64,000 bases of DNA from Deinococcus taeanensis (GTDB lineage Bacteria; Deinococcota; Deinococci; Deinococcales; Deinococcaceae), in contig NZ_CP083456.1 of the NCBI RefSeq assembly GCF_020229735.1, positions 318,001 through 382,000 on the forward strand, given 5' to 3'. The position numbers and the translations under genes are program-made. The notes beneath the pieces are model-generated. The model ran no database searches. It was not told the DNA's origin and was given only the letters and a program-made list of their open reading frames with translations. This document shows, piece after piece, positions 26,403 through 36,002 of this stretch. The number at the start of each line of letters is the position of its first letter. Positions within the stretch are counted from its first letter, which is position 1.

Positions 26403-28631
26403 ATGACTTCCGTCACCCGCCCCGAGGCTGGCGTTGACCCCGGCGCCCTGACGTACCGCGTGGACGGAATGGACTGCGCCAGCTGCGTGCTGAAGGTCGA
26501 GCGGATGGTCGGTGCCCTTCCCGGCACCGCAGCCGTCACCGCCAGCTTTACAAGGCAGACCCTCACCCTGCACCTTGATGAGCGGCGCACCCCCCGCACG
26601 CTGCTGGAAACCAACCTCAGAGCCCTCGGCTACGCCCCTTCACTGCTCAGCCCGGCCGCCCAGCCCGCCACCCAGCCTGCCCAGGCGGGGCCTGACCTCA
26701 CCGGTCACAGCCGCCGCCGCGCGCCGGCCAGCCTGGCGTGGTCCCGCACCACGCAGGGCCGGCTCGTGATCACCTCCGGCGTCCTCCTGGCTGCCGCGTG
26801 GCTCCTCGGCTTCGCCGAACCCCGCTTCGCCACGGCCGGCTACGTCGCCGCGGCGCTGCTCGGCGTGTGGCCCCTGGCGCGGAAAGCGCTCGCCAGCGCG
26901 CGCCTCGGTGATCCGTTCAGCATCAACATGCTCGTCAGCCTCGCCGCGATCGGCGCCGTCGCCATCGGCGAAGCCCCGGAAGGCGCGGTGGTGGTGTTCT
27001 TCTTCGCAGTCGGGGAACTGCTCGAGGGTGTCGCCGCCGGGCGTGCCCGGGCAGGGATTCAGGCGCTCACCGCTCTCACCCCGAACACTGCGCTGCTCGT
27101 CGGCGCGGCCGGCCTGCAAGAGGTGCCCGCCGCAGAGCTGCAGGTGGGGCAGACCGTGCAGGTCAACCCCGGCGGCCGCGTTCCGGCCGACGGCACCATC
27201 GTGAGCGGCACCTCCAGTCTCGACGACAGCCCCGTCACCGGCGAAAGCGTGCCGGTCACCAAAAGTCCCGGCGACCACGTGTACGCCGGCAGCATCAACG
27301 CCAGCGGCGTGCTCCGGGTGCAGGTGAACGCCGCGGCCGCCGACAACACCATCGCCCGGATCATTCAGCTGGTCGAGGAAGCTGAGGGCAACAAGGCGCC
27401 CACCGCGCGCTTCATCGACCGGTTCAGCCGGTCCTACACGCCGGGCGTCGTGCTCGTCGCCGCGCTCGTCGCGCTGCTTCCGCCGCTGCTGGGCGGGGCG
27501 TGGCACGACTGGCTGTACAAGGGAATCAGCCTGCTGCTGATCGGCTGCCCCTGCGCGCTGGTGCTCAGCGTCCCCGCGTCCATCACCAGCGCCCTCAGCG
27601 CCGGCACCCGCCGCGGCCTGCTCGTCAAAGGCGGCGGCGCCCTGGAGACCATCGGCCGCGTCCGCACCGTCGCGTTCGACAAGACCGGCACCCTCACCGC
27701 CGGGCAGCCCCAGGTGACCGACATCATCGGCCTGAACCTCCCTACGCAGGACGTCCTGCGCCTGGCCGCCGCCGTCGAGACCGGCAGCAGCCACCCTCTG
27801 GCGCGCGCCATCACCGCCAGGGCCGCACAGGCGGGCCTCACCCTGCCCCATGTGATGGACGCGCAGGCGATTCCCGGCCGGGCCGTCACCGCGACCGCCG
27901 AAGGCCGCGCCCTGAGCGTGGCCTCGCCCCGCCACGCCGCCAGCCTCGCGCCGCTGAGCGCCGCCCTGCAGGCCCGCCTCACCCGCCTGGAAGAACAGGG
28001 GCGCACCGCGGTGCTGCTGCTGGACGGCGCCCAGCCTCTCGGCATTCTTGCCCTCCGCGACGAACCGCGCGCTGACGCCCGCAGCGCCATCGCGGAACTC
28101 CGCGCGCTGGGCGTGCGGACCGTCATGCTGACCGGCGACAACGCCCGCACCGGGCAGGCCATCGCCCGCGACCTGGGCCTGGAGGTGCAGGCCGACCTGC
28201 TGCCCGGAGACAAGCTCCGCGTGATCGACGGGTACAAAACGCAGGGCGGCGTGGCGATGGTCGGTGACGGCATCAACGACGCGCCCGCCCTGGCGCACAG
28301 TGACGTCGGCATCGCCATGGGCGGCGGCACCGACGTGGCCCTCGAAACGGCCGACGCCGCCCTGCTGCACGAACGCGTAACCGGCGTGGCGGACCTCGTG
28401 CGTCTCTCGCGCGCCACCATGCGCAACATCAGGATCAATCTTGCGTTCGCCCTGGGCCTGAAGGCCATCTTCCTCGTGACTACCCTGCTGGGCCACACCA
28501 ATCTCTGGATGGCGGTCCTGGCCGACACCGGCGCCACGGCGCTGGTCACGGCCAACGCCCTGCGCCTGCTCCGCTGGGCCCCTCACCGTTCCGCGCCTGT
28601 TCCGGCCAGCCCTGCGCCCCACCCCGCCTGA
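26403..28631 (+). CDS. zntA: Zn/Cd/Pb-exporting P1B-type ATPase
   Basis: This 742-residue heavy-metal ATPase pumps divalent metal out of the cytoplasm. The N-terminal HMA domain has MDCASC at residues 23-28. The membrane metal site is CPC in LLIGCPCALVLSVPA. The phosphorylation site is FDKTGTLT, with SHPLARAI and GDGINDAPAL in the ATP-binding domains. The last membrane region has AVLADTGATALVTANALRLLR, the Asp arrangement of the Zn/Cd subgroup rather than the copper one. The gene precedes a CadC-like repressor by 90 bp and carries its likely operator. Confidence 0.95.
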   Translation: MTSVTRPEAGVDPGALTYRVDGMDCASCVLKVERMVGALPGTAAVTASFTRQTLTLHLDERRTPRTLLETNLRALGYAPSLLSPAAQPATQPAQAGPDLTGHSRRRAPASLAWSRTTQGRLVITSGVLLAAAWLLGFAEPRFATAGYVAAALLGVWPLARKALASARLGDPFSINMLVSLAAIGAVAIGEAPEGAVVVFFFAVGELLEGVAAGRARAGIQALTALTPNTALLVGAAGLQEVPAAELQVGQTVQVNPGGRVPADGTIVSGTSSLDDSPVTGESVPVTKSPGDHVYAGSINASGVLRVQVNAAAADNTIARIIQLVEEAEGNKAPTARFIDRFSRSYTPGVVLVAALVALLPPLLGGAWHDWLYKGISLLLIGCPCALVLSVPASITSALSAGTRRGLLVKGGGALETIGRVRTVAFDKTGTLTAGQPQVTDIIGLNLPTQDVLRLAAAVETGSSHPLARAITARAAQAGLTLPHVMDAQAIPGRAVTATAEGRALSVASPRHAASLAPLSAALQARLTRLEEQGRTAVLLLDGAQPLGILALRDEPRADARSAIAELRALGVRTVMLTGDNARTGQAIARDLGLEVQADLLPGDKLRVIDGYKTQGGVAMVGDGINDAPALAHSDVGIAMGGGTDVALETADAALLHERVTGVADLVRLSRATMRNIRINLAFALGLKAIFLVTTLLGHTNLWMAVLADTGATALVTANALRLLRWAPHRSAPVPASPAPHPA

Positions 28632-28709
28632 GCGGGGCCCGGCCGCGCTGGTCTGCGGCGCGGGCCACCGGACAGTGACGCAGGGACGCTCATCCGGCGC
28701 GGCGCCCCC

Positions 28710-28715
28710 TACACT
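28710..28715 (+). promoter_or_regulatory. Leaderless-type -10 of cadC-like gene
   Basis: TACACT is followed by six bases and GTG 28722. There is no inverted repeat like that at zntA, so autoregulation, if any, comes through read-through from zntA. Confidence 0.45.
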
Positions 28716-28721
28716 GACAGC

Positions 28722-29084
28722 GTGAAAGCCGCCACTCAGGATGACGTGTGTGACGTGAACTGCCTGCACCCGGAGGCCGTCGACCTGGCCCGCACGCACC
28801 AACCTGACCACGCCTGCATCGAGCAGGCGGCCGCGTTCCTGAAACTGATGGCGGACCCCACCCGCATCCGGATCCTCAGCGCCCTGCAGGCCACCGAGCT
28901 GTGCGTCTGTGACCTCGCCGCCGTGGTGGGCATCAGCGAAAGCGCCGTCAGCCATCAGCTGCGTCTGCTGCGTACCGGACGCATCGTGACGTACCGCAAA
29001 GAAGGCCGGGTGGCGTACTACCGCCTGCTCGACCATCACGTCACCACGACCCTCGGCAACGCCCTGGACCACGCCCGCGAGTAA
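28722..29084 (+). CDS. cadC: CadC/SmtB-type metal-sensing ArsR-family repressor
   Basis: This 120-residue winged-HTH repressor has both metal sites of CadC-type proteins. The alpha3N site consists of Cys10 and Cys14 (VCDVNC) with Cys61 and Cys63 (LCVCDL), and the alpha5 site of Asp104, His106, His117 and Glu120 in the DHH...HARE tail. Every position is exactly three higher than the published CadC residue numbers, so the spacing is fully conserved. The HTH is GISESAVSHQLRLLRTGRIV. It should release DNA on binding Cd, Pb or Zn and derepress zntA. The start is GTG 28722. Confidence 0.93.
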   Translation: MKAATQDDVCDVNCLHPEAVDLARTHQPDHACIEQAAAFLKLMADPTRIRILSALQATELCVCDLAAVVGISESAVSHQLRLLRTGRIVTYRKEGRVAYYRLLDHHVTTTLGNALDHARE

Positions 29085-29210
29085 CGGCCCGCGTCCCGGA
29101 CTTTCCGGCGCCGGCGCCCCCCCGGCCCCCACCCCGGCCGCCCCTGGAACCACAAGGTCACCTGAGCACCTCTGGCCCCAGCGCTCCCCCGGGGTGTGAT
29201 TGCCTGAAGT

Positions 29211-29903
29211 GTGAAGGCAGACAGGCACAGTGAAAACAGGCAGCGCACCATCCTGGTGATCGAGGATGACCCGGACATCGCCCGGCTCGTCCAGTTGGAT
29301 ATGGAAGACGCCGGCTTCCGCGTGGTGACAGCGGTGGACGGCGCGGCGGGCCTGCAGGCCCTGGAGCAGCACGCCACGGACCTGGTGATTCTCGACCTGG
29401 GCCTGCCGGACGTGGACGGTGAAACCGTGGCCCGTCAGGTGCGCCGCACCAGCAGCGTTCCGATTGTGGTGCTCACGGCCCTGGACGGCGTGGAGCGGAA
29501 AATCGAACTGCTGTGCGCCGGTGTGGACGCCTACGTCACCAAGCCGTTCGACCCTGCCGATCTCACGGACCGCGTTCACGTGGCCCTCGCGGCGCCGCAG
29601 CACGCGCCCCTGACCGTCGGACGGCTGAGGCTGTTGCCGGACACGCGGCGGTGCGTGTCCGGCGACCAGGACGTCCCGCTGTCCAGCCCTGAATTTGACC
29701 TGCTGTGGCTGCTCGCGCAGCGGCCCGGCTACCTGCACAGCCGCGACGAGCTGCAGCGCAGCCTGTGGCGTGAGCAGGGCTCCGCCGGTGATCCCGTGGA
29801 CGGGCACCTCCGGATGCTGAAACGCAAGCTGGGCGAAGCCGGAGCAGGCGCCGCCATGCGCGTCGTGCGGGACGTGGGTGTCACCCTGCTCGCGGTGCCC
29901 TGA
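29211..29903 (+). CDS. OmpR/PhoB-family response regulator
   Basis: This 230-residue protein has an N-terminal receiver domain (ILVIEDDPDIARLVQ, phospho-acceptor Asp in LVILDLGLPDVDG, conserved Thr in VVLTAL and Lys in YVTKPFD). The C-terminal winged HTH has SSPEFDLLWLLAQRPGYLHS and DPVDGHLRMLKRKL. No sensor kinase lies next to it, so it is an orphan within the window. The start is GTG 29211. Confidence 0.9.
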   Translation: MKADRHSENRQRTILVIEDDPDIARLVQLDMEDAGFRVVTAVDGAAGLQALEQHATDLVILDLGLPDVDGETVARQVRRTSSVPIVVLTALDGVERKIELLCAGVDAYVTKPFDPADLTDRVHVALAAPQHAPLTVGRLRLLPDTRRCVSGDQDVPLSSPEFDLLWLLAQRPGYLHSRDELQRSLWREQGSAGDPVDGHLRMLKRKLGEAGAGAAMRVVRDVGVTLLAVP

Positions 29904-30797
29904 CGCCGCGCGCCGGGTGTGGGTCGGGTGAATGCGCCGCAAGCGTGGCCGGCAGCGCCCAGGAAAACATGCAGTGGGCTGGGCAGCCCGGGCGCCGCGT
30001 GACCTGGGCCGCGCACGCTGAGCCCCAATGTCCCCGTCGCGCAGGCCGCCTCCAATGAGACGCTGTTCAGGCGGGAGGCGTCCGCGCCGAAGACCCGCGC
30101 CGCGAACCCCCTCATCGCGCAGGTCACGAGTGCTGAGCATGACCATCCGGAGACCGGCGCCGCGCCGCTTGACGTCGTCCCCGCTCTGAAGGCCGGACCC
30201 GCCCGGCCGGTTTCGATGACAGCGGCCAATGTTCCGGCCAGCCGGCCCAGGGCTTCCTTGGAGGCGCTCCGTCATGAGAACGGGGCCGGGTCAGGGAAAG
30301 AGACGCTAGGCGTGGACCATGCGGGGAGCGCACTGGGCCGCCGCGCACCTGGGCGGTACGGCGCGTCATCCTGCGCGGTGACCGCTGCGCCACCTCCCCG
30401 TGACCAGCGGGTGAGCCTCGGCATCGCCGCCCAGGCGCACGCTGGCCCCCCACGCGCCTCATCGCCAGCCGCCCGAACGCCGGGGGAACGGTCCGGTGCC
30501 GGGCGGCCGTCGACTTCAGCGCGCCCGGGAGTGGAAGCGCCCCCCGCGGACCGCACCGCCGCGCTGCATGGATGGGAGGTCACGGGTGCGCCGCAGCACG
30601 GCGCCTTCGGATGCACAAGCACCCGCCCCGAGCGGCCTGCGCGTCCTGCTCGCTGGGGAAGAGGAGACTCCGCTGCGCACGCAGGAACTTCTGCCGGGGG
30701 TGGCCCCAGACGTGAGAAAGTGCCCGCTGGTTCACGTCGGCGGGTGACCCGCCCCGGCCGGGCGACCCCGGGCACGCCACCCGGCCTCCCAGAACAT
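29904..30797. other. Region without a recognisable gene
   Basis: About 890 bp follow the response regulator. Several long frames overlap on both strands, a sign of GC-driven open frames. A plus-strand frame from about 30020 to 30230 reads like protein but has no recognisable domain or start. It may hold a decayed partner kinase, but I could not show this. Confidence 0.4.
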
Positions 30798-30800
30798 TAA

Positions 30801-30829
30801 AGAGGGGAGACCAACGCGGTCTCCCCTCT
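30801..30829 (-). terminator. Terminator of the HU gene
   Basis: AGAGGGGAGACC-AACGC-GGTCTCCCCTCT forms a perfect 12-bp stem. On the minus strand the bases after it are TTTAATG, a weak T-run. Confidence 0.8.
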
Positions 30830-30845
30830 GACGCCGCTGCGGTGC

Positions 30846-31235
30846 TTAGAGGCTGCCCTTGAGGGTCGTGGCGACCTTGAAGGCGACCTTCTTGCCGGCG
30901 GGAATCTGGATTTTCTCGCTGGTGCCGGGACGCACGCCGGTGCGCGCGGCCGTTTCACGGACGCTCAGGGTCCCCAGGCCGGGGAGGCCGACGCTCTGGC
31001 CGCCCTTGATGGCGCCCACGATGGCTTCCAGCATGGCGCTCACGGCTTCTTCGCTCTGCTTCTTGGTCAGGCCGGTCTTCTCTGCCACCTGGTCGACCAT
31101 CTGGGTCTTGGCGACCTTGGTGGGGGCAGCGGGCTGCGCCGCGGCCGCGGCTTTGGCGGGGGCTTTGGCCGCCGCTTTCGTGGAGGTTTTCCCGGCAGCT
31201 TTGGCAGCGGGCGCTTTCGTCGTCTTTTTGGTCAT
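30846..31235 (-). CDS. hup: HU-type nucleoid protein with Lys/Ala-rich N-terminal tail
   Basis: This 129-residue HU DNA-binding protein consists of a basic Lys/Ala/Pro-rich N-terminal extension of about 40 residues (repeats like [13 protein letters not shown]) and a complete HU domain ([54 protein letters not shown]). The basic extension is characteristic of Deinococcus HU. It compacts the nucleoid. CACACT lies six bases before ATG 31235, matching the leaderless pattern, and no ribosome site is seen. Confidence 0.95.
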   Translation of the reverse strand: MTKKTTKAPAAKAAGKTSTKAAAKAPAKAAAAAQPAAPTKVAKTQMVDQVAEKTGLTKKQSEEAVSAMLEAIVGAIKGGQSVGLPGLGTLSVRETAARTGVRPGTSEKIQIPAGKKVAFKVATTLKGSL

Positions 31236-31247
31236 GCGCACAGTGTG

Positions 31248-31909
31248 ACGTGATGCACAGCTCAGATGCAAGCCGGGAAGCACCCGGTGGGGGCCCTCAG
31301 ACCCGTGCCCCTCGGGTACCGTTCACTGTGAAAGGCGTGCCAGACAGTGAATCCGTCACGCGCCAGGGGAAGCCCCCCGCAACGCGGTCGGGAGTGAGCA
31401 GGCGCGCCGGACCGCGTTGACCAGCTGTTCCGGCGGGCGAGGTCTGGGCCGGCCGCGGTTCTGTGAGCCGCTCAGGCCGATGGGGGCGGGTGAAATCGGC
31501 ATCATCCAGGCGCCGCCGCCCCGCTCCGACCCATCGCCCTGCCCCGTGGGCCAGCGGCGCTCAGCGTACCTGAATCATGCGGGCAGACCCGCACGTGGTG
31601 AGCGATCTGCTGCACCACCCGGGCCGGCGCCGAGCCCTGCTTGCCGGCGCCGGCCGCTTCCTCCCCGGTTCAGGCCACCATGCACCTCGCGCAGGCAGTG
31701 GACCTGATGGCCACCGCGGGGGGCATCGACACGCCTGAGCAGCTGAGGCAGCTGCGTCCCCCGGGTGATCGCTGGGGCATGTGGTCCCCGCCGGGTCTGG
31801 CCGGTAAGCTCTGGCGCGTGGGGCGGCTGGCTGGGCATTTCAGCTGACGCGCCGGCCGGCCGGCGCGGGCCTACGCTGACAAGCCGATGCGCCGGGGCGG
31901 CAACCCTGC
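31248..31909. other. Region without a recognisable gene
   Basis: About 660 bp. A plus-strand frame at 31641-31847 contains TMHLAQAVDLMATAGGID, which reads like part of a protein, but no family or start signal could be named. Confidence 0.35.
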
Positions 31910-31921
31910 CATCATGAACCT

Positions 31922-32356
31922 ATGCTTAATGTTCGTCCGGATTCCCTCTCCATCCTGCTGGTGGACGACAATGAAGCTGACCGGATGCTGGCCGAGGAAG
32001 CCTTCGACCTGCTGCCAGCCAAGGTCTGGGTGAACCTGTGCGCGACCGGCGACCAGGCCCTGGCCTGGCTGCGCGACCCGGGCAACCCGCTGCCGAACGT
32101 GATCGTCCTGGATGTGAATATGCCCGGCATGAGCGGCCTGGACGTGCTCCGGGCCATCCGCGAGGATCCGGTGCTGCGGCCGCTCCCGGTGGTGATGCTG
32201 ACCACCTCCGATCAGCCGGGTGACATCCAACAGGCGTATGAACTGGTCGTCAGTTCCTACTGGGTCAAGCAGGCGGATTTCGCGGGCTTCGTGCGGCAGA
32301 TCGAGGACTTCGTGGGCTTCTGGCAGCACGCCCGCTTCCATAAAGGCCGCCCATGA
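31922..32356 (+). CDS. Single-domain response regulator (Rcp1/CheY-like), tandem copy 1
   Basis: This 144-residue receiver domain has no output domain. It carries ILLVDDNEADRMLAEEAF, phospho-acceptor Asp in VIVLDVNMPGMSGLDV, Thr in VMLTTSD and Lys in SSYWVKQ. It belongs to the Rcp1-like receivers that work with phytochrome-type kinases. CATCAT precedes ATG 31922 by six bases. The next gene is a paralog 24 bp downstream with the same upstream motif. Confidence 0.92.
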   Translation: MLNVRPDSLSILLVDDNEADRMLAEEAFDLLPAKVWVNLCATGDQALAWLRDPGNPLPNVIVLDVNMPGMSGLDVLRAIREDPVLRPLPVVMLTTSDQPGDIQQAYELVVSSYWVKQADFAGFVRQIEDFVGFWQHARFHKGRP

Positions 32357-32380
32357 GGCCAGACGTGCCATCATAAGCCA

Positions 32381-32833
32381 ATGCCCACCACTGTTCAGGC
32401 GCCACTGAAGGTGCTGCTTGTGGAAGACCAGCTCGCCGACTGCCTGCTGGCCGAAGAAGCGTTCGGCCGCATCGCGCAGGCCGTGAAGCTTCACCTCTGC
32501 CAGAGTGGCCTGGAGGCCCTGGCGTGGCTGCGCCGCCACTCGGCCGACCGGCCCGACGTGGTGATCCTCGACCTCAACATGCCGGTCATGAACGGCCTGG
32601 ACGTGCTCCGCGCCATCCGCGAGGACCCTCAGCTGCGCGGGCAGCCGGTGGTGATGCTCTCCACCTCGGAAAGTCCGGCCGACATCCAGCAGGCGTACGA
32701 CCTGCTGGTGGGGGCCTACTGGGTCAAAGGCCTGCAGTTCGACGACTTGGTCCATCAGATCGAGGCCCTCGTCCGGTTCTGCCGGCACGCGCGCCGACCG
32801 CAGTACGCGTCCCTCCCTGCCCTGGAAGGCTGA
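32381..32833 (+). CDS. Single-domain response regulator (Rcp1/CheY-like), tandem copy 2
   Basis: This 150-residue receiver is clearly paralogous to the preceding gene: LLVEDQLADCLLAEEAF, VVILDLNMPVMNGLDVLRAI, VVMLSTSES and GAYWVKGLQF align almost column by column. Thr of copy 1 is Ser here at the switch position. CATCAT precedes ATG 32381 by six bases, identical to copy 1, so the duplication probably included the promoter. A possible partner is the GAF-kinase at 42670-45456. Confidence 0.92.
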   Translation: MPTTVQAPLKVLLVEDQLADCLLAEEAFGRIAQAVKLHLCQSGLEALAWLRRHSADRPDVVILDLNMPVMNGLDVLRAIREDPQLRGQPVVMLSTSESPADIQQAYDLLVGAYWVKGLQFDDLVHQIEALVRFCRHARRPQYASLPALEG

Positions 32834-33006
32834 AGGGACGGCGCAGGCCACGAAGGGCGCAGGGGCCGGAACGTGCAGGTCACGACCCTCCGGGGGCCGC
32901 TCCGGGCAGGCGGGCGGCTCGGCTTGCAGGCGGACCTGTAGAGCGGCCGCCGCTTCCCCTGCGGCGGCTGCCCGGCCGAGGCTCCTCAGGCTGGGGTCGG
33001 GTCCGG

Positions 33007-33196
33007 TCAGCCGGCGGTGGCCCCTGCGCCGCCGCTCATCAACCGGGCCAGGGCAAGCGCGTCGGCCGGGGCGTGGGCCCCGATGTCATTGTCGAAATGC
33101 ACGTACACGTCCCGGGGATGAGCCGCCACCGGCGCCGCGCTCAGGCGGCGGGCGTCCGCCGGATCACGCCCCGGCTCGGGCCGCAGCCGGCAGCGG
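33007..33196 (-). pseudogene. C-terminal remnant of a DUF72 (YecE-like) protein
   Basis: The minus strand reads RLRPEPGRDPADARRLSAA and, further on, VYVHFDNDIGAHAPADALAL before a stop at 33007-33009. VYV-F-ND-G-A--NA is the conserved end of DUF72 proteins. An in-frame stop lies just upstream (about 33197) and no N-terminal part is present, so about 60 residues of an expected 250 remain. The next gene on the same strand starts upstream of it and is unrelated. Confidence 0.7.
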
Positions 33197-33207
33197 AGGC
33201 GATGCCT

Positions 33208-33537
33208 TCAGGCGCGTGAGCCTTCGCGGCGCAGAATCTCCAGCCAGTTGCCGGCCACCAGCCACGGCAGGAACATGAGGCCCACCTGGACGATGTTCGC
33301 CGCAGCGAGCATAAACGCGCCGCTGACGGTCGTGAACTGCCCCCCCGGCATGAAGGGCACGCCCAACAGGAACGGCAGCGGCAGCAGGGAGCCCAGCACC
33401 ACAGCTGCCAGAACTCCCTGAGCCGCCCTCCAGCCGGTCTCCCGGCGCCCCAGCCACACCCCGTACGCGAAAATGAGGCCCGCGGCCAGAACGCCCAGGC
33501 TTAACCCTGCTGTCGAAAGGTTCAGCGTCGTGTTCAT
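33208..33537 (-). CDS. Small membrane protein of unknown function
   Basis: This 109-residue protein has three predicted membrane segments (LSLGVLAAGLIFAYGVWLG, AAVVLGSLLPLPFLLGV, and FMLAAANIVQVGLMFLPWLVAG). TAGCGT precedes ATG 33537 by six bases, the leaderless pattern. Family unknown. Confidence 0.7.
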   Translation of the reverse strand: MNTTLNLSTAGLSLGVLAAGLIFAYGVWLGRRETGWRAAQGVLAAVVLGSLLPLPFLLGVPFMPGGQFTTVSGAFMLAAANIVQVGLMFLPWLVAGNWLEILRREGSRA

Positions 33538-33795
33538 CGCTGCACGCTACACGGGTGGATGGCGCCGTGGTGCCTCAGATGAGCGCCAGCGCGCAGGAAC
33601 GGCTCCTACTCGGCCGTTCCAGGCGTGAGGCGGCTTCACGACCCCGCCGGACTGCCCGGCCCGGCGCGCAGGAGGGAAGCCTGCAGCTGCGAAAGACCCG
33701 CGGTGAATGAACCCGCCCAGGCGGACCCGCTGGCCCGCCGGTGGCACCGACGCTGGTGCCCTCAGGCCCCCGGCCACAGCGGGCCGGCGCCAGCT

Positions 33796-35685
33796 TCAGT
33801 CGTCGCCGAGCAGGCCTTCAAGCAGGCGGTCACTCCAGCTCTCCTCGGACCCGGCCGGGTTGTCCAGGGGGTCCACGCCGGTGTCCCGCGGGTTGCGCAG
33901 CCCCTGGTTGCTGCGGGCCAGCGTGGGAACGTCCGCCTTGGGTGACCGGTCGGCATTGAGCAGACCGTTGCGTTCCTGGAACGTATCGGTCAGCTGGGTG
34001 TAGCAGAACCCGGACAGGCCCTTGCAGGCGTGCACGGCGGCCATCAGGTACAGGTGCATCTCCGTAAAGTCCTCGCGGCTGTCCACCTGGCTGTAGCCCC
34101 ACGCGGCGCCGCCTGGCGTGCCCTCGGGCAGGAAGGCGATGCCGCCGAATTCCGAGAGCATCACCGGGTGCTCGGCGGCCTTGAAGCCGGGCAGCAGAAC
34201 GGCGCGGTCGGCCGGGTCGAGGCCCTGCAGCGTCGTGGTGGTCCGCGCCAGGGTCCCGTAGCGGTGCTCAAGGACCTTGGGGTCAGCCGCGTAATCGTGG
34301 ATCGTCACGATATCAGTCGCGACGTGCTCCCAGCCGTCATTTCCGATGATGGGCCGCGAGGGGTCAATCGTCCGGGTCATGTAGTAGAGGCCCTGCACGT
34401 AATCGCGGTGGGCCGGGTTGGTGGGCAGGTTGGGCACCCCCCACGATTCGTTCAGCGGCACCCAGGCAACGATGCACGGGTGCGTGTAGTCGCGTTCCAG
34501 CACCTCCTCCCACTCGCGGCTGAGCCGGCGCACCGCCTGCGGCGTAAAGCGGTAGGGACTGGGCATCTCCTCCCACACCATCAGGCCCAGCACGTCGCAC
34601 CAGTACAGGTAGCGGGGGGACTCGATCTTCTGGTGTTTGCGGGCGCCGTCAAATCCGAGTTGCCGGCTGAGTTCGACGTCGCGCCGGAGTTCATCGTCCG
34701 TGGCCGTCATCAGCCCTTCAGGCCAGTACCCCTGGTCCAGGACCATCCTCAGGTACCACGGGCGGCCGTTGAGCATGAACCGCCCGCCGCGCACGCCAAC
34801 GGTGCGCAGCGCGGTGTAGCTGCGCACCTGATCGATCACCGTGCCGTCGGGCCGCAGGAGTTCCACCACCGCGCTGATCAGCCGGGGATGGTCGGGATTC
34901 CACAGCAGGTCGTTGCGGAAGTCGTCGATGCCGGGGTCCGGCAGCGGAATGACGCGCGAGATGTCCGGCCGCTGCAGGTAGTACCGGTCGTCGGCAAGAA
35001 TGTCCTCGCCGTTCTTGAGCTGAAGGCGCAGCAGCGTGCCGGGCGTCCACTGCCCGGCAATGTCGGCTTCCAGGGTGATCTTCCAGCCTTCCATGTCGCC
35101 GGTCAGCTTCAGGCGCCGCAGGTAACTCGCGGGCACGCGTTCGAGCCAGACGGTCTGCCAGATGCCGGTGGTGCGCAGGTACCAGATGGAGTGCGGCTCG
35201 GGCAGCCAGTCCTGCTTGCCGCGCGGTTTGGCCAGGTCGTGCGGGTCGTCCTCGGCTCTCACCACGAGCTCCAGCGGCCGGCCTTCGCGCGCCGCGACGC
35301 CAGCCTGACGCGTGATGTCCGCCACGAACGGCGTATGGCCCCCCTCGTGGGTCACCACGAGCTGCCCGTCCGCCCACACCGACGCCTGCCAGTCCACCGC
35401 GCCGAAATGCAGCAGCAGGCGGCCGTCCGAGCCGCAGGTGCTCACCTGCTCACAGTCTTCCACCTGCAGGCTCAGGCCGTACCACACCACCGGGTGAAAC
35501 CCCGTGTCGTGAATGCCGCTGCGGATGCTTTCCGGGGCGTACGGCACCTGAATGACCCGGTCAAAGACCACGTCGTCCGGATGCTGCCAGGCGGCGGCGT
35601 CATCAAAGGCGAAGCGCCACTCACCGTCCAGGCTGCGCCAGTGAGCACGTTCGAGAAGCGGCTCAGGATGGTTGGAAACATGCAT
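33796..35685 (-). CDS. Glycoside hydrolase family 2 enzyme
   Basis: This 629-residue cytoplasmic enzyme has a sugar-binding jelly roll (about residues 1-180), an immunoglobulin-like middle (180-290) and a TIM-barrel. The catalytic acid/base is Glu in [11 protein letters not shown] and the probable nucleophile is Glu in [11 protein letters not shown], as in GH2 beta-galactosidases, mannosidases and glucuronidases. The barrel starts at [18 protein letters not shown]. No signal peptide is seen. The exact sugar is undecided. The start ATG 35685 is chosen by homology-like fit (sequence [18 protein letters not shown]) and has no ribosome site. Confidence 0.9.
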   Translation of the reverse strand: MHVSNHPEPLLERAHWRSLDGEWRFAFDDAAAWQHPDDVVFDRVIQVPYAPESIRSGIHDTGFHPVVWYGLSLQVEDCEQVSTCGSDGRLLLHFGAVDWQASVWADGQLVVTHEGGHTPFVADITRQAGVAAREGRPLELVVRAEDDPHDLAKPRGKQDWLPEPHSIWYLRTTGIWQTVWLERVPASYLRRLKLTGDMEGWKITLEADIAGQWTPGTLLRLQLKNGEDILADDRYYLQRPDISRVIPLPDPGIDDFRNDLLWNPDHPRLISAVVELLRPDGTVIDQVRSYTALRTVGVRGGRFMLNGRPWYLRMVLDQGYWPEGLMTATDDELRRDVELSRQLGFDGARKHQKIESPRYLYWCDVLGLMVWEEMPSPYRFTPQAVRRLSREWEEVLERDYTHPCIVAWVPLNESWGVPNLPTNPAHRDYVQGLYYMTRTIDPSRPIIGNDGWEHVATDIVTIHDYAADPKVLEHRYGTLARTTTTLQGLDPADRAVLLPGFKAAEHPVMLSEFGGIAFLPEGTPGGAAWGYSQVDSREDFTEMHLYLMAAVHACKGLSGFCYTQLTDTFQERNGLLNADRSPKADVPTLARSNQGLRNPRDTGVDPLDNPAGSEESWSDRLLEGLLGDD

Positions 35686-35990
35686 GCCCCATGGTGCCGC
35701 GCCGAGGTGATGGCTGCCGTCTGATTGGTCACGAGTGTTTCCTAACACTTGCGTGCTCTGGCGTCGGGTTCGGGAGCGCCCGTGAGGCCAGTGTCCAGCC
35801 TCCTGGCCGGCCCTGCGGCGCCCGCGCCCCAGCGGCGAAAGGGCCGGCGCGGCCGGACGCGGTCTCAAGGACCGGGCGGCGCAGGCGGCCCCGGAAGCAC
35901 CGGGCGGCCTGTCAGGCGGTCCCCCGTGCACCCCGGGAGGGCCGACTGACCCGGGCAGAAGTGTGGCCCGGCCGGACGGTCAGCCCCCTT
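35686..35990. other. Intergenic region between divergent genes
   Basis: About 300 bp, GC-rich, without a gene. The right end carries the -10-like CACACT (35991-35996) of the nucleotidyltransferase. Confidence 0.4.
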
Positions 35991-36002
35991 CACACTGGTG
36001 CC

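Noticed and set aside
26640..30275. Very long minus-strand open frame (about 1200 codons)
   Set aside because: It runs antisense to zntA, cadC and the response regulator. It has no domain motifs, is Gly/Ala/Arg/His-rich and is a normal by-product of GC-rich coding sequence.
34030..35724. Plus-strand frame opposite the GH2 gene
   Set aside because: Composition is unlike a protein and the minus strand has full GH2 catalytic motifs.
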